Shown: piece after piece, positions 1 through 12,400 of the stretch
Layout of the letters: each line of letters begins with the position of its first letter
Position numbering within the stretch: the stretch's first letter is position 1
NCBI RefSeq assembly: GCF_963082655.1
Contig: NC_081553.1
Span: 61,680,311 to 61,744,310, forward strand
Direction: 5' to 3'
Source: Stomoxys calcitrans
Lineage: Eukaryota > Arthropoda > Insecta > Diptera > Muscidae
Length of the DNA: 64,000 nt
Program-made: the position numbers and the translations under genes
The notes under the pieces: model-generated
What the model was told of the DNA's origin: nothing
The model's input: the letters and a program-made list of their open reading frames with translations, nothing else
Databases searched by the model: none

Positions 1-600
1 GAACATTTTTGTTTGTTTCTCTTTCGAGGCGAGCTCAATGATCAGGGAGGCAAATGGAAATGGAAAGCCAAAGATAGCAGCACATACCAACCACTACGGG
101 AACCGTTTCGTCTTTGGTTAGAAGACTTTTCAACCATATTAGTTGTGATGGCTTCAAGCGCCGTGCGTTGGAATGTTGTATTTGAATCGTATTAATAGCG
201 TAAAAGCATCTACGATACAATTACCAAATTAACCAAGTTCGACAACACTGTTTATTAGCTGTACTTTTCCCAATGCATGTATTTTTGTGTAATGACAGAC
301 ATTCTGTCTGTGACAAATTACACTACATTGCGAAAAGTACAGCTAATAAGCAGGGTTGTCGAGCTTGGTTAATGTGGTAATTGTAGCGTAGATGCGTTTT
401 CGCTATTAATACGATTCAAATACAACATACCAACGCACGGCCCTTGAAGCCATCACACCTAATATAGTTGAAAAGTTTTCTAACCAAAGACGAAAGGCGT
501 CCCATAGTGGTTGGTGTGTGTTGCTGTCTTTGGCTTTCTTTTCCATTTGCATCTCCGATCATTGAGCTCGTCTCGAAAGAGAAACCAACAAAAAGTGTAA
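1..600. repeat. Large foldback (inverted-repeat) element
   Basis: Positions about 1-275 and 325-600 are imperfect reverse complements over some 270 bp, for example TTAGCTGTACTTTTC against GAAAAGTACAGCTAA and TTTCTCTTTCGAG against CTCGAAAGAGAAA. The centre (280-325) is itself palindromic (GACAGAC..GTCTGTC), so the whole block can fold into one long hairpin. Its left end may continue beyond the window. Related pieces occur at 41083-41155 and 42990-43105. No coding capacity is seen; the open frames within are short. Confidence 0.8.
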
Positions 601-879
601 CATTTAATGATCTCGCCCAAACAGGCAAAAAACTTGAAAAATTAAAATCGAAAATTGCAAAAAATCTTATTACTGTGGAATTGGTAAAGATACCTCAATT
701 TTTCTTCTTTTTTGAAAATTGTGATAGCTATTGGATGCAGGAACTGGCACATCGGTGGTGACATTTGGACATAAAGTCAGAGTTGAATCTAACACTGATT
801 GCCAACACAGTGCAAATATCTATTGAAAGTTGTATTAACAACGACTCTTGCTGCTGCTCCGTGTGCCCAGGTTCGCATA

Positions 880-1380
880 AACGACGAAAAATACCCAAGA
901 ATAGTGCCGCCTTAGAAAAATTCTAGCTCGAATTAGGAAAGATGTATCGTAATGAAATTTAGATTGGCGTAAAGTAGACGACTGAAACCAGTTACAACAA
1001 TTTTTCCCGTCATGTTTTGGGCGAAAATTGGCTTGTCAAAAGTCAGCAATTTTTTATATCCCAAAAATCTAACGAAAAAATTTCTCAAAGTTCTTAGGAG
1101 TGAGATTTCTGGAATCCGTTTTAAGGTCTTGTTGCATTTGATGATTTGATTTGATGAACAAATTATGGCAATAATCCTACTTCTTTTGACAGCAGATTCT
1201 ATTTTATGCCAAAATCATTAAATCCAGATTTATTCGCTAACTGGTCATTAAATATTAAGAAAATAATTTTTTTGTTGTAGGGGCTAAGAAATAAAAGATT
1301 TTTTTGTTTTTTAATTTTTAAAGTTCAAATTTTTTGAAAAAATTGCTACCTCAATATAAGTTCTCTAAATTATGAATATA
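880..1380. repeat. Old dispersed repeat, family X copy 1
   Basis: Shares recognisable blocks in the same order with 54255-54515 and 55665-55850: AGAAAAATTCTAGCTCGA, ATTGGCGTAAAGTAGACGA, TTCTTAGGAGTGAG, then TGGTCATTAAATATTAAGAAA. Diverged by many small changes; no open frame and no identifiable family. Its value is as an uninterrupted reference for the insertion in copy 2. Confidence 0.65.
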
Positions 1381-1764
1381 CTGGCATATGCCCGGTCGCT
1401 TCACCACCACCGATGGTACACCCAATATCAAGGTGTAACTGTATCGAAATTTTAATAGCTTAAGGCTTATCCGTAAAGAAAGAACATTTTGAAAGTTTTA
1501 GTGCCTAAATGAATTACCACATTGTACGTGTAAGTACCAAAATCAATGAATATCAAACAAATCTTCTAGTCGCTCGGTTCATAGTGCCTAGATGTAACTG
1601 TATTCCATCTTTCAGAGCTGTAGCTCAGTCCGTAAAGAAGGTGCCATATTGTACGTTTTAGTACCAAAATGTTCGATTATCAACAAAATCTTTTAGTACC
1701 TACATGTACAAATTTTAAAACAATCTTCTAGCCATCCGTTACATACTTCCAAGATGTATCTGTA
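1381..1764. other. Unassigned AT-rich stretch
   Basis: No coding frame or complete repeat recognised. It contains a short internally repeated phrase (ATCTTCTAG / ATCTTTTAG, with GTACCAAAAT) that hints at degraded tandem copies. Confidence 0.4.
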
Positions 1765-2570
1765 TCCCTAAGGTTATATACCGATTTGGACCATACTTGG
1801 AACAGTTGTTGGAAGTCATACCAAAACGACATATGCAAATTTCAACCATATTGGATAAGAATAGCGCCCTCTAGAAGGCCAAGAAGTCTAATCGGAAGAT
1901 AGATTTATATGGCAGCGATATCAGGATATGGACTGATTTAGACCATACTTGACACAATTATTGGAAGTGAAAATAAAACACTTCATTCAAAATTTCATCC
2001 AAGCCGGATAGGAATTGCGCCCTCTAGAGACTCAAGAATTCTAATCGGGAGATCGGTTTATATGGCGACCAAATCAGTTTATGGATTGATTTAGACCATA
2101 CTTGGCACTGTTGCTAGGAGTTATACCAGAGCATTTCATCCAAAATTTCAGCCAAATCGGATAAGAATTGCGCCCACTAGAAGCCCAAGAAATATAATCG
2201 GGAGATAGTTTATATGGCAGCTATATCAGGATATGGACTGATTTAGACCATACTTGAAACAGTTGTTTGAAGTCAAAATAAAACCCTTCATGCAAAATTT
2301 CATCCAAATCGGATAGGAATTGCGCCCTCTAGAAGCTCAAGAAGACAAATTGGGAGATCGGTTTATAAGGCGGCCATATCAGGTTATGGACTATTTTTAA
2401 TCATACTTAGCACAGTTGTTGGAAGTCATAACGAAACACGCCATGCAAAATTTCGGCCAAATCGGATAGGAATTGCACCCTCTAGAGGGTCAAAAAGTCT
2501 AATCAGGAGATCGGTTTATATGGTGGTCATATCAGGTTATGGAGTGATTTAGACCATATTTAGCACACTT
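1765..2570. repeat. Dispersed tandem-unit repeat, five to six units of about 155 bp
   Basis: The phrase GACCATACTTGG with small changes recurs near 1789, 1944, 2095, 2249, 2403 and 2551, about every 155 bases. Each is followed by GCACAGTTGTTGGAAGTCA, a CAAAATTTC..AAATCGGATA block and GCGCCCTCTAGA. The same unit family recurs in both orientations across the window. It behaves as the internal tandem array of a mobile repeat, not as a gene. Confidence 0.85.
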
Positions 2571-2574
2571 GTTG

Positions 2575-4480
2575 TCGCATAATTGATATTCGAAAAATGC
2601 AAAAAAAATGCAGGTTGAGTTTGAAATAGCTGTAACATTCGTAGTTTGGCGAACTGCGAAATTCTTCGGACACCGTTGGTGTCGTGAAGAAACACTTTTT
2701 CCGTAATGGTCAGCACTATGAAGCCATATGGTAAATTTGTCTATGAAAAACATGGCAAAAACATTTGTTTTTGGGAGCTAAAATTTAATGTCGTTTTCAG
2801 AGCCTAAAACGCTGTTACTCCTTAATTTTTTCGAATTTCGAAAACTTTCGAGCATTCCGCTGTTCGAAATTCGAAGCCGAATCATGAAATAAACAGAATT
2901 ACTTAAAATCTGAATTTTTTTTTGCATTTGAAAATGTTCAATTTTTGATGCGAAAAAATGTTTCGAGTTGAGTATACAGTATTGGAGATTACTGTATATT
3001 TTATGGCAAAAAATTCGGATTAGTGCAACCCCTATGTTTTTCTTCAAAAAAAAGCTCCAATTCGCATAATTGATATTCGAAAAATGCAAACAATTGAGAG
3101 TGAGTTTGAAATTTCTGTAACATCCTTAGTTTTCGCGAATTTTGTGTTTCTTTGCAGGTGTACTAAACGTGTAAAACCAGCTTGGCGGAATTCCGGGTTG
3201 GTGGTTGTAGCAGTAATCGAAACAACACAAAAACCAATTTATTTAATAAATTAGAATAATAAAGCCAAAACATAGTTTTAAATATTCTGTTGTTTATATA
3301 TTTATGTATAGTGTATAATTTTATAAATTGATAAAAGTTAATTATGAACCATTTTTGTTTGATTTGGTGTTATATGGTGTATTTTAGTGCTATTAATATT
3401 TGCGCCTAAAAGCGCACCACATAATTTGCAAACAAAATTTTTCATTTAGAAACACCCTGTGCTTGTGAGACAAAAATGGAAGCATATTTTTCCGGTCTAA
3501 TATTTAAAGAATACTGCTATTCGATCCTGGGCGCCTGGAATTTCAGTGAATTTTGAGATTTTTTTTACTTTGCAAAAAAAATTAGGGGTACTCACTAAAA
3601 AACTGAAATTTCGGAAAATAAGCGAAAAATAACTCAGAATTGAAAAAAACAATTCCTTAGTTATAGAAACTTCAAAATTCTGAAGACCTTTGGATTCGTG
3701 AGGAAACGCTTTTTACGTAATGGTGCTGGATGAAGCAATACGGTAAATTTCGAGAAAAAGGGCAGCCTTTTGAAATTTGCAATTTATAATGGCATGAATG
3801 TCTAGCAATCTACACTTCTACTCAAACGGCAAAGAAATGTACCTAAGAAAACCTATGTATGTTATTTGTAGCTAATTTTTGCTTAATATATTTTCATAAT
3901 ATCCTTAAAATTCTTTCAAATTTGCTTATCGTTTCATTTTGTATTTCTTTGCAGATGTACTAAACTTGTAAAACCAGCTTGACGGAATTTCGTGTTAGTG
4001 ATTGTAGCTGTAATCGAAACAGCACAAAAACCAAGTCCTTATCTAGTGAGTTTGACTCGTAATTGGCTTAATTTTAATACATATATTTAATAAATTTGAA
4101 TAATAAAGCTAAAACTTGTTTTAAATATTTTGTTGTTTATACATTTATATAAAGTGCATTATTTTATTAATAAAAGTTAATTAAGAACCATTTTTGTTTG
4201 ATTTGTTGTTAAATCGTGTCTTTTAGTGCTATTAACATTAGCGCCTAAAAGCACACCACATAATTTTTACAATTTGCAAACAATATTTTCCATTTCGAAA
4301 CGCCCTGTGTTTATGGTACAAAAATTAAAGCATACTTTTCGGGTCTAATGTGTAAAGTATACCTGCTACTCGATTCTGGGCGCCTGGTATTTCAGTGATT
4401 TTTGAGATTTCTTGGTATTTTATTTCGGAAAATAAACGAAAAAGGTTTTCGACCTTCAAAATTCGTATTTCGAATATTCA
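2575..4480. repeat. Degenerate direct-repeat block
   Basis: About 500 bases at 3140-3560 recur at 3945-4400 in the same order: TTTCTTTGCAG, TACTAAAC.TGTAAAACCAGCTTG, GAACCATTTTTGTTTGATTTG, GCGCCTAAAAGC, GGGCGCCTGG. A second pair links 2575-2680 with 3062-3140 (CGCATAATTGATATTCGAAAAA) and 2690-2745 with 3690-3750. It looks like an old element duplicated by unequal exchange. The TTTCTTTGCAG before each copy resembles a splice acceptor, but no frame follows. Confidence 0.65.
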
Positions 4481-6392
4481 AAAGCATCCCTAGGTTAAAG
4501 TTTTTCTACATTAATTTGTCTTACCTTTTTTAATAAATTTTTATAGAATAAAAACACCACCATTATTTTTTTAAATTTTTATTGATTTTTTTGTGTAATT
4601 TTTTAAAGTTTTTTTTATTTCTTTGTTTACATTTTACATAATTTATAAGCATTTATCATTCATTATTTATGTTGCTTGTTTTTGTTTTTCATTTTAAATA
4701 TATAAAGTGTAATTATTTATATATATATAATTGTTGTTGTTGTGTTTTTACTTTAAATTATACAATTTCTTTGTTTTTCTTTAAATTAAATTATTACATT
4801 ACGAGCTTGTGATAGATAAAATTTATTTTCAATTTGCAAAAAATTATAAGAAAAAAATTTAAAAAAAAAAAAAAAAAATATTATGCCAAGAAATAATACA
4901 TAAAAAATAAAATGTATTTTCAAAAAATACACAAAAATATATACTTTCAATAATAGCAGAAAAATTAAAACTAAAAAAAAGTATGTAAACCAAACATAGG
5001 CTTTAGTAAGAGAAAAAAAAAATCAACTTAATTATTTAAAAAGAAAATTAAACAAAATAAGTGTTTTTTATGTTTATGTAAAAAGTATATATAAATATGA
5101 TTGATAGATATTTTGCTGCGGCTGGTGATTGTTTTGGGGGGTTTTGTAGACTACGTGAATTCTGTTATTTTGAAGATTTATAAAAGCTGTAATTGTTACT
5201 TCTTTTTACTGTTTAAAATTTTAAACTTTTTAGTTTTCTTTTTTATTTAAATGTGTACGTGTGAGAGCTTTTGTGGTGAAATTAAGCCTGTTTGGATTTT
5301 CTCTTAAAATTTTTAGTTTTTCTGTTCAGTTTTTGTATTGTATTAAGCATACCTTGTTAGAAAATTATTCTAATAAAAATAAGCTTACAACAATTAAGGA
5401 AAATTCTAAGTAGTTACCATTTATATAAGAGAATTTTTTATAAGCAAATGTCTTTTTCTTAATTTTGTTTTTTTTATTTGTTTGTTTTGTTGTTGTTAAG
5501 TGTTCTTTTTTTAATATAGAAAATTTTCAACTGTTTAAAAAAAATTTTTATTATTTTAATTTTTATTAGTTTTTAGAAATTTTACGAACTTTTTATATTT
5601 TGTAAGAAAAAATCTTGCAGCAACATCATACACATTTTTATAGGTGATTTTTTTTTAATTTTAAAAAATTTGAAAAAGTATGAAAATGTAAAGGGGACAT
5701 GCAATAAATGAAATATTTGCAATTTCAACTATAAATAAAATATTTTCAATTTTAAAATAATTTAATTTTTTTTAAACTTTTTTTAGATTTGAAAAAAATC
5801 CAAAAAATTAAAAATTTTTCCATCTTTTTTTTTTTGATTCCTAGGAAATTCATTGACTTTTCTTTATTAAAATTTATTTTTTTTTGACGATTGAAATATT
5901 AAAAAGTTTTAAGTAAATATTCCAAAAATCCATATTTTAACAATAATTTGCGTTAACATAATTTTTCATTGCCGCATTAATTGATTTTTTTTATATTTTT
6001 TTTGTTCAAAAATACACAACAATCAAATAAGCAACATAGAAAATATTTTCAAATTCAAATTTTTGTTTATATTTAAATATTAAATTTAGAAATTTTTTTA
6101 AAATTTTTAAAAGACAAAATTGCAACAATTATAAATTATACAATTGAAAAATATGAAAAATATGTAGAACATGAATTTAATGACTTTTTGTGAATCATTC
6201 AAATGTTTCTTACACACTAATTTACATACAAGAAAAAATATGTTTTATGTTTTTTTTTTTAAACTTCTGTATATAAAATACATAAATAATTTTGTAAAAA
6301 ATATATACGAATATATTGTTGAATATGTATGCATGCATATATGATATTGATTGCTTGGGCGAATAGTTTGTGGCTGTTTGTTAGCCAGGATT
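4481..6392. other. Very AT-rich intergenic or 3' flank of tmod
   Basis: Almost only A/T runs, including a poly-A tract near 4858-4879. It lies just downstream of the last tmod exon in transcription order, so it probably carries the 3' UTR and cleavage site of the exon c transcript. No single polyadenylation signal can be chosen among many A/T-rich candidates. No coding frame is seen. Confidence 0.5.
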
Positions 6393-6454
6393 TTACTGCC
6401 AAACGCCAATGGTATAATTTCGGCCAAAATGTCCCACGCGTCGCTGACGTCCAG
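6393..6454 (-). CDS. tmod: tmod alternative 3' exon c (distal terminal exon)
   Basis: A strong acceptor (TTTTTTCCTCCTTCAG) precedes a phase-1 frame of 20 codons ending GHFGRNYTIGVWQ and TAA at 6395-6393. It accepts the lone A of exon 5, giving a compact 422-residue tropomodulin. Joined instead to exon b (phase 2), the frame would run into a composition that looks like noise, so the phase-1 join to exon 5 is preferred. Nothing else in the last 16 kb of the gene looks like coding sequence for this locus. Confidence 0.6.
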
Positions 6455-9400
6455 CTGAAGGAGGAAAAAAGAAAATATTAGTATTGCAATCTTTTATGGC
6501 ATGTTTGAGATCAGCATTTTAGAACAAAACAATAGGTCTTGAAAAATTACAAAAAAATAATTATATACATATAAGGTACATTTATATATGTTTTAAATTT
6601 AATAAAATTTAAAGACTAATTAAAAAATTTATAAAAATGGGTTTTATTTTTATACTCTCCACCATAGGATGGGGGTATACTAATTTCGTCATTCTGTTTG
6701 TAACACCTCGGAATATGCTTCTCAGATCCCATAAAGTATATATATTCTTGATCGTCATGTCATTTTAAGTCCGTCCGCCATGTCCGTCCGTCTGTCTGTC
6801 GAAAGCACGCTAACTTTCGAAGGAGTAAAGCTAGCCGCTTGAAATGTTGCACAAATACTTTTTATTAATATAGGTCGGTTGGGGTTGTAAATCAGACAAA
6901 TCGGTCCATGTTTTGACATAGCTGTCATGTAAACCGATCCTGGGTCTTGACTTCTTGAGCCTCTAGAGGGCGCAATTCTCGTCCGATTTGACTGAAATTT
7001 GGCATGAGGTGTTTTGTTGTCTTTCGACAACTGTGCTAAGAATAGTTCAAATCGGTCCATGTTTTGATATGCCCGCCATATAAACCGATCTTGGGTCTTG
7101 ATTTCTTGAGCCTCTTAAGGGCGCAATTCTCATACGATTTGACTGAAATTTTGCACATGGTGTTTTCGTATAACTTCCAACAACAGGCGTTCAGCGTCAT
7201 AGGCGGACATGCTAACCTCTGCGTTACGGTGGCCTCCGTGGACTACGGTGGACATTTTTATAAAAGTTTATAAAAACCGGTTCAGACAGCTTTTTAAATT
7301 CCGTATACATATATACATCGCTCTATTTGCACTTATAGAGCCGTTGTTGTTACAATTCGAACATATTTGCTCGAAATTTGATACGGATCCTAAACACATC
7401 TGCAAACCACAGCCGAAGTTCATCAAATTGGTTCAAAATTTGATTGGTACTTAAAGGGTAGGTGTAGGCTATTTTATAGTCGATACCTCCCGACTTTTGT
7501 CTTTCCTCACTGGTTTCATATTATGCCCTATTGTGCACTATATATAACTACTGTATGCATATATTTTATAACCTAGTGACTACGACTCTGATAAAGCACC
7601 CCCAAATAAAATACTGTAATTGATAAACAACTCTAGTAACTGGCGGTGAATAGTTGTAAATGTCAACCAAAGTTATTGTTCTAAATAATTTGTGTTTTCC
7701 TGGGGTTCATTGCATGGAGATAATCACGTTTAAGAAATGAGAAATAAACAAAAACAAAGTTCAAGGTATTTTAAGGTTAAAACATTGAAATTTTGTTTTT
7801 GTTCATTAAATGATCCTTTCAAGTCAAGATAATGATTAAACTACTACGTATTGTATAATAACTATGGAATGTTCTACGCCATCTATGGAATATGAATTCA
7901 TCGCCATGACACTTGTTTCATTAAAAAACATTTATCACATGTGCGCACCTTTGAACTTGCTTGGAAAAATCTGGTGATGATTAACACTAAGTCAACAAAA
8001 CAAAGGAAAATTCTTTAAAGTCAATGACATAAAAATAGCACGAGACAAACAATATACAATGACAAAAAAAAACCTTGATGTGCTTATTCCATAAATAATT
8101 AAGATCTGCAACAAAGTAGATTTTTATAGCTCATTTAGATTGCTGTTTTTATAAGCTATGTTAAATGGTGTAATAGAATGCTCTCATAGACCCTGTTATG
8201 GCTGGAACTATGTAAGTTTTTCGCGACAATTTTTCGCTATTACTTTTTTTAGATTATAGATTTTGAAGCGAAAAACTTGCTGATTTCATTGAGTAGGACA
8301 TTTCCTCATTACTTATGAAAAAATCTTAATAAAAGTATCATGTTTTCATTGAGATTTTTGTAGTGTTTTAAAAAAGCAGCAGAGTTTTCTCTCCAGCTTT
8401 AAGAATTGTTGCGAAAAACTTAACAAAATATCATAACCATTTCAAACATAATTACATGCATTTTTTTTACTAACTCAATGTCACATTCATATTATACTAG
8501 GATTAATTGTTTTCAAGAGCTCATTTTAAGCCGTTAGCATAAAAAAACGCATTTATTTTTTTCACGTGTTTTTAGCTTATGGCTGGAGGATTTGACGTGG
8601 TTCTTATCCAGGAACCATGGGTGTGTGGAGGAATGGTACGTGGACTAAGAATTTCGGGATTTAAACTTCTCAAGGGTACGGGGAATGGAAGACACAGAGC
8701 CTGTATTCTTGCAAAGGGTAGACTAAATGTTTTTCTTCTTCTGTCGCTAAGCACTGAAGATTTAGTAGTAGCTAGCCTTAAAATAAACAAGTCTCATTAC
8801 TGGCCGGCTTCCCTATATATGCCACACAATTCAGAGATGTCGCCTTCAAACCTTAAGTCGCTGGTTGAAGCTGCTTCTGCAGGAAAGAAAAGCCTCATAG
8901 TAGGAAGTGATGCTAATGCATATCACCAGATGTGGGGAAGTTCGGATGTCAACGAACGGGGTGAGCTGCTTATTGAATATAAGTTGCAATCTGGCGATTT
9001 GTAACAAAGGGGATAAACCGATCTTTATTACCAGGAACAGGCAAGAGGTAATAGATATTACCTTTGTATCGGAAGATATAAGAATATGCGACTGGTAAGT
9101 GTTGGATGACCACAGCTTCAGCTTCTCTGATCATCGTTATATTAGTTTAAGCCTAGGAGAAAATACTGAAGTAGTGGTCCCTCGGTTAAACAGAAGAAAG
9201 GTAGATTGGGATAAATTTCGGCACAATTTGTGCACCGCTATCCCTTCTAGAATAGAAAAGGTGGAAACTACGGAGGATATAGATATAGTGGTCAAGCGGA
9301 TCACGAAGGCCCTGAATGACTCGCTTGTGTCAGCATGCCCTAGTGCCAAGCCAAGGGGCAAACAGCGACCGCCATGGTCGATCCCAGACCTGGTTGGTCT

Positions 9401-12400
9401 AAGGAAGGACTGCAGAAAACTCCTCAACAGAGCAAACGCCACAAGAGCATCACTAGATTGGGACATCGGGCAAGCTTAGAAAGGCTCAGAACAAATCCAG
9501 GGTAGAATTCTGCAGCTCCGTGGAGGATACATCTGAGGCCTCTAGGCTAAGGAAGATTCTGTCCTCGAGATCTATTACGATGGAATATATCCAGAAGGCA
9601 GAGAATGTATGGACAATGTCTAGTGAGGAAACACTAGAACTACTCGTTGATAAACATTTCCCGGGAAATTTTCCAACGGACAACGTGGCGCCAGAAGAGG
9701 TTGCTACTGATATGCATTCGCCGGAGGTTATTGGGGAAATTGTGTCTGAACCGAAAATCCTTTGGGCGATAAGAAGTTTCGATGATATATCACCGGTTGA
9801 ATTACAAGCTGTGTCTGATAGACTGGTACCCTGGCTTAGGCAGATGCACTCTGCTTGTATCAAACCTAGTCCGCTACATAGAGGGTTTTATTATTTTTCT
9901 TATATAATATACAACATTGAAGGTGCTTTCAATAATGTAAAACCGACGTCAATCATGAAGGAGTTGGAGTAGTTCTTTTCAGCAGGAGATACAAGTTGCC
10001 TACAGTGGAACCTGTCTTCTTGGGTGGAGAGAATGTTCCATTTACAGAAAGCACAAAATACCTGGGTGTTTTGCTGGACAGGAAATTGAACTTCAAATCC
10101 AACATTTTGGAAAGGGTAAGAAGGGCCACTCTTCACTATACACCTGCAAGAAAGCCATTGGTAAAAGTTTGGGATTTAGACCGCGCGTCATGCATTGGTT
10201 ATATATTGCAGGTGTCAGACCTATTATGCTTTATGGTGATGTAGTCTGGTGGACGGTGTTTCAGAAATCCACCTACTACTCTATACTTAGCCGGATCCAA
10301 AGGATGGCTTGTTTGTGCATCACAGCCGCACTGAGGGCGACACCATCGGATGCACTAATTTAATGCTACATCTTATGCCATTGTGGCTACCCAAATTGCA
10401 GCGACTACTGCCGTGAGGTTAAGAGAGCTGTGGCGGCTACGGACACTGTGTTATCCTTGAAACAATATCTGATGTTCCAGCCAATGTAGATTACACCCTA
10501 CCTGAGCCGCTTTTTGATAAAAATTACTGTGTTACTATTCCTGATAGAACCGATTGGAACTACGATATCCCTGGTAACAGAAGTTACATAGACTTTTATA
10601 CGGATGGTTCCAAACTAAACGACCAGGTGGGCTTTGGGGTGTACTCTAAAGATCTAGAACTGGTCATATCGAAGAGGTTACCCGACCACTGCAGTGTGTA
10701 TCAAGCAGAGATCCTTCCAATAAAGGAAGTGGTGGAATGGCTAAGATATAATGTCATTACGACGATTGGCATAAATATCTTCGCAGACAGCCAGGCAGCC
10801 ATTAAATCCCTGGAGAACGTATTTTTGAACACAAAAACCGCTCTCGACTGTCGCAGATCTCTCAACGAGATGGCTGAACAGTTCAAAATTCACCTGTTCT
10901 GGGTGCCGGGCCACAGACATATCCCAGGGAATTCCAAAGCGGACGAGCTAAGTTTTCAGGACCAGGCCCGAAGGACAACGAATGATAGATGGTCACAAAG
11001 AGGAGGCCGTGAGCATTCCAAAACTATGTGGCCTCATCTAGACTTGAAGAAGTCTACTGCTTTGCTGTCATTGGCTAGAACAGACGTCTCAATCATTGTG
11101 TCCATCATGATAGGTCACTGCCTAATCGGAAAACATGCTGACAGACTGAAGGTTGCCAGCAAAGACTTTTGCAGAAGCTGTAGGGACATCTGTGTGTGTG
11201 TCTCACACTAGCTGTTAGAAGGAGTTTAGGTTCTTATTTCTTTGAGAACCTGTCTGATTTAGCGAATGTCAACATTCGCAAGTTATTGGGCTTTTTAAAG
11301 CGATCTGAATGGTTCAACGGTAGGAACTAGAAGGCATATTCCTTCTTCTGTTCCTGTGGTATCACAATGGACGAAAACGTCTAAGTGAGTCTGATGGCAG
11401 ACTGCCTCTTAAACCTAACCTAAAATAGCTCATACTGCTACTCTTTGGTTGTTTTTCTCGTTACAGCCAAACAGTTCCCACCTCTTGTTTTCACCTCAAG
11501 TTCACCATACTGATGATGTAAATCAGCTGTTGAATATAAAGTTCAAAACTTTCTCACGAGAGAGTAATAACAACAAAATATTTCCTGTTATTCTCATTTT
11601 TACAGCCATTGAGAAGTTTAATTAGTGGGCTTCTGTCAAGACTGAAGTGTACAGCAAACATAAAGCAATTTACTCCTATATGGACAGTTCTTTGACCCAA
11701 AGAACACTCAAATAGATATTTTTAGATTCTAAAGCAGAAGATAACCATACTGAAGTGTAATTTAGTAATAAATTTTAAATTAAGTTGAAAAAAATTAGTT
11801 CTAGCAATATAAATAAATCAATATTGTATACCTACAGATTTCACAAAAATCGTATTATGGGGACTTTTCTTGGTGGTGGTGGTGTTGTGTGTGTTGTTTG
11901 GCGCATTCACATAAATTGGAAGTTGTAGGACATGAGTTGGCCACCCATGATGGTATCCTTGTGTAGATGTTGTTGTTGCTGTTGCATTAAGAATTTTTTT
12001 TCTCACATACAGATTGATGATGTAGTGTTGACATTTAGGAGTGATTACAATAAGGCAATTGATTAATGAGAAAGAACACGTTATGACTCGGTTTGCGGTT
12101 TTGTTTTTTGTTAAAGGTGTTGGTTGCTGGATTTTTTTTTCACATAGAACAAACAAACATTCAGATATTCATTGGAGGATTCTTATCAAAACAAAATGGT
12201 TTCTTGGTTGTGGTTCTTTTGGATGCTTTACTTTTTGTTGTTTTACTTAAAAAGAACGTAAAGTTGTTTATTTACGTTGATTCAGGCGTTGCACACGTAC
12301 TGTAAAAAGAGATACAAAAAACATATGGAAAAAATACAAAACATGGATTAGTCAAGTTTCACAATTAAAGGATATTACAGTTTTTTTAGTACAAAAAAGG

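Larger units (their letters stand above)
8575..11428 (+). mobile_element. LINE family A, broken copy (APE endonuclease, RT remnants, RNase H)
   Basis: Order is APE-like endonuclease, connector, RT fragments, RNase H, then a 3' tail ending CCTAACCTAAA, without poly-A. An RNase H domain after the RT with an APE endonuclease fits the I/LOA/R1 group of insect LINEs; the exact clade is not decided. The copy carries frameshifts near 9000 and 9480, a stop at 9096-9098, and a large deletion removing the RT palm near 9900-9990. The tail (GGTATCACAATGGAC .. GTCTAAG .. GACTGCC) is shared with the short element at 34262-34382. Confidence 0.88.

Noticed and set aside
6245..6427. 60-codon minus frame starting MAEIIPLAF as a separate small gene
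   Set aside because: It overlaps tmod exon c in another frame and continues into AT-rich noise; the spliced reading is better supported.
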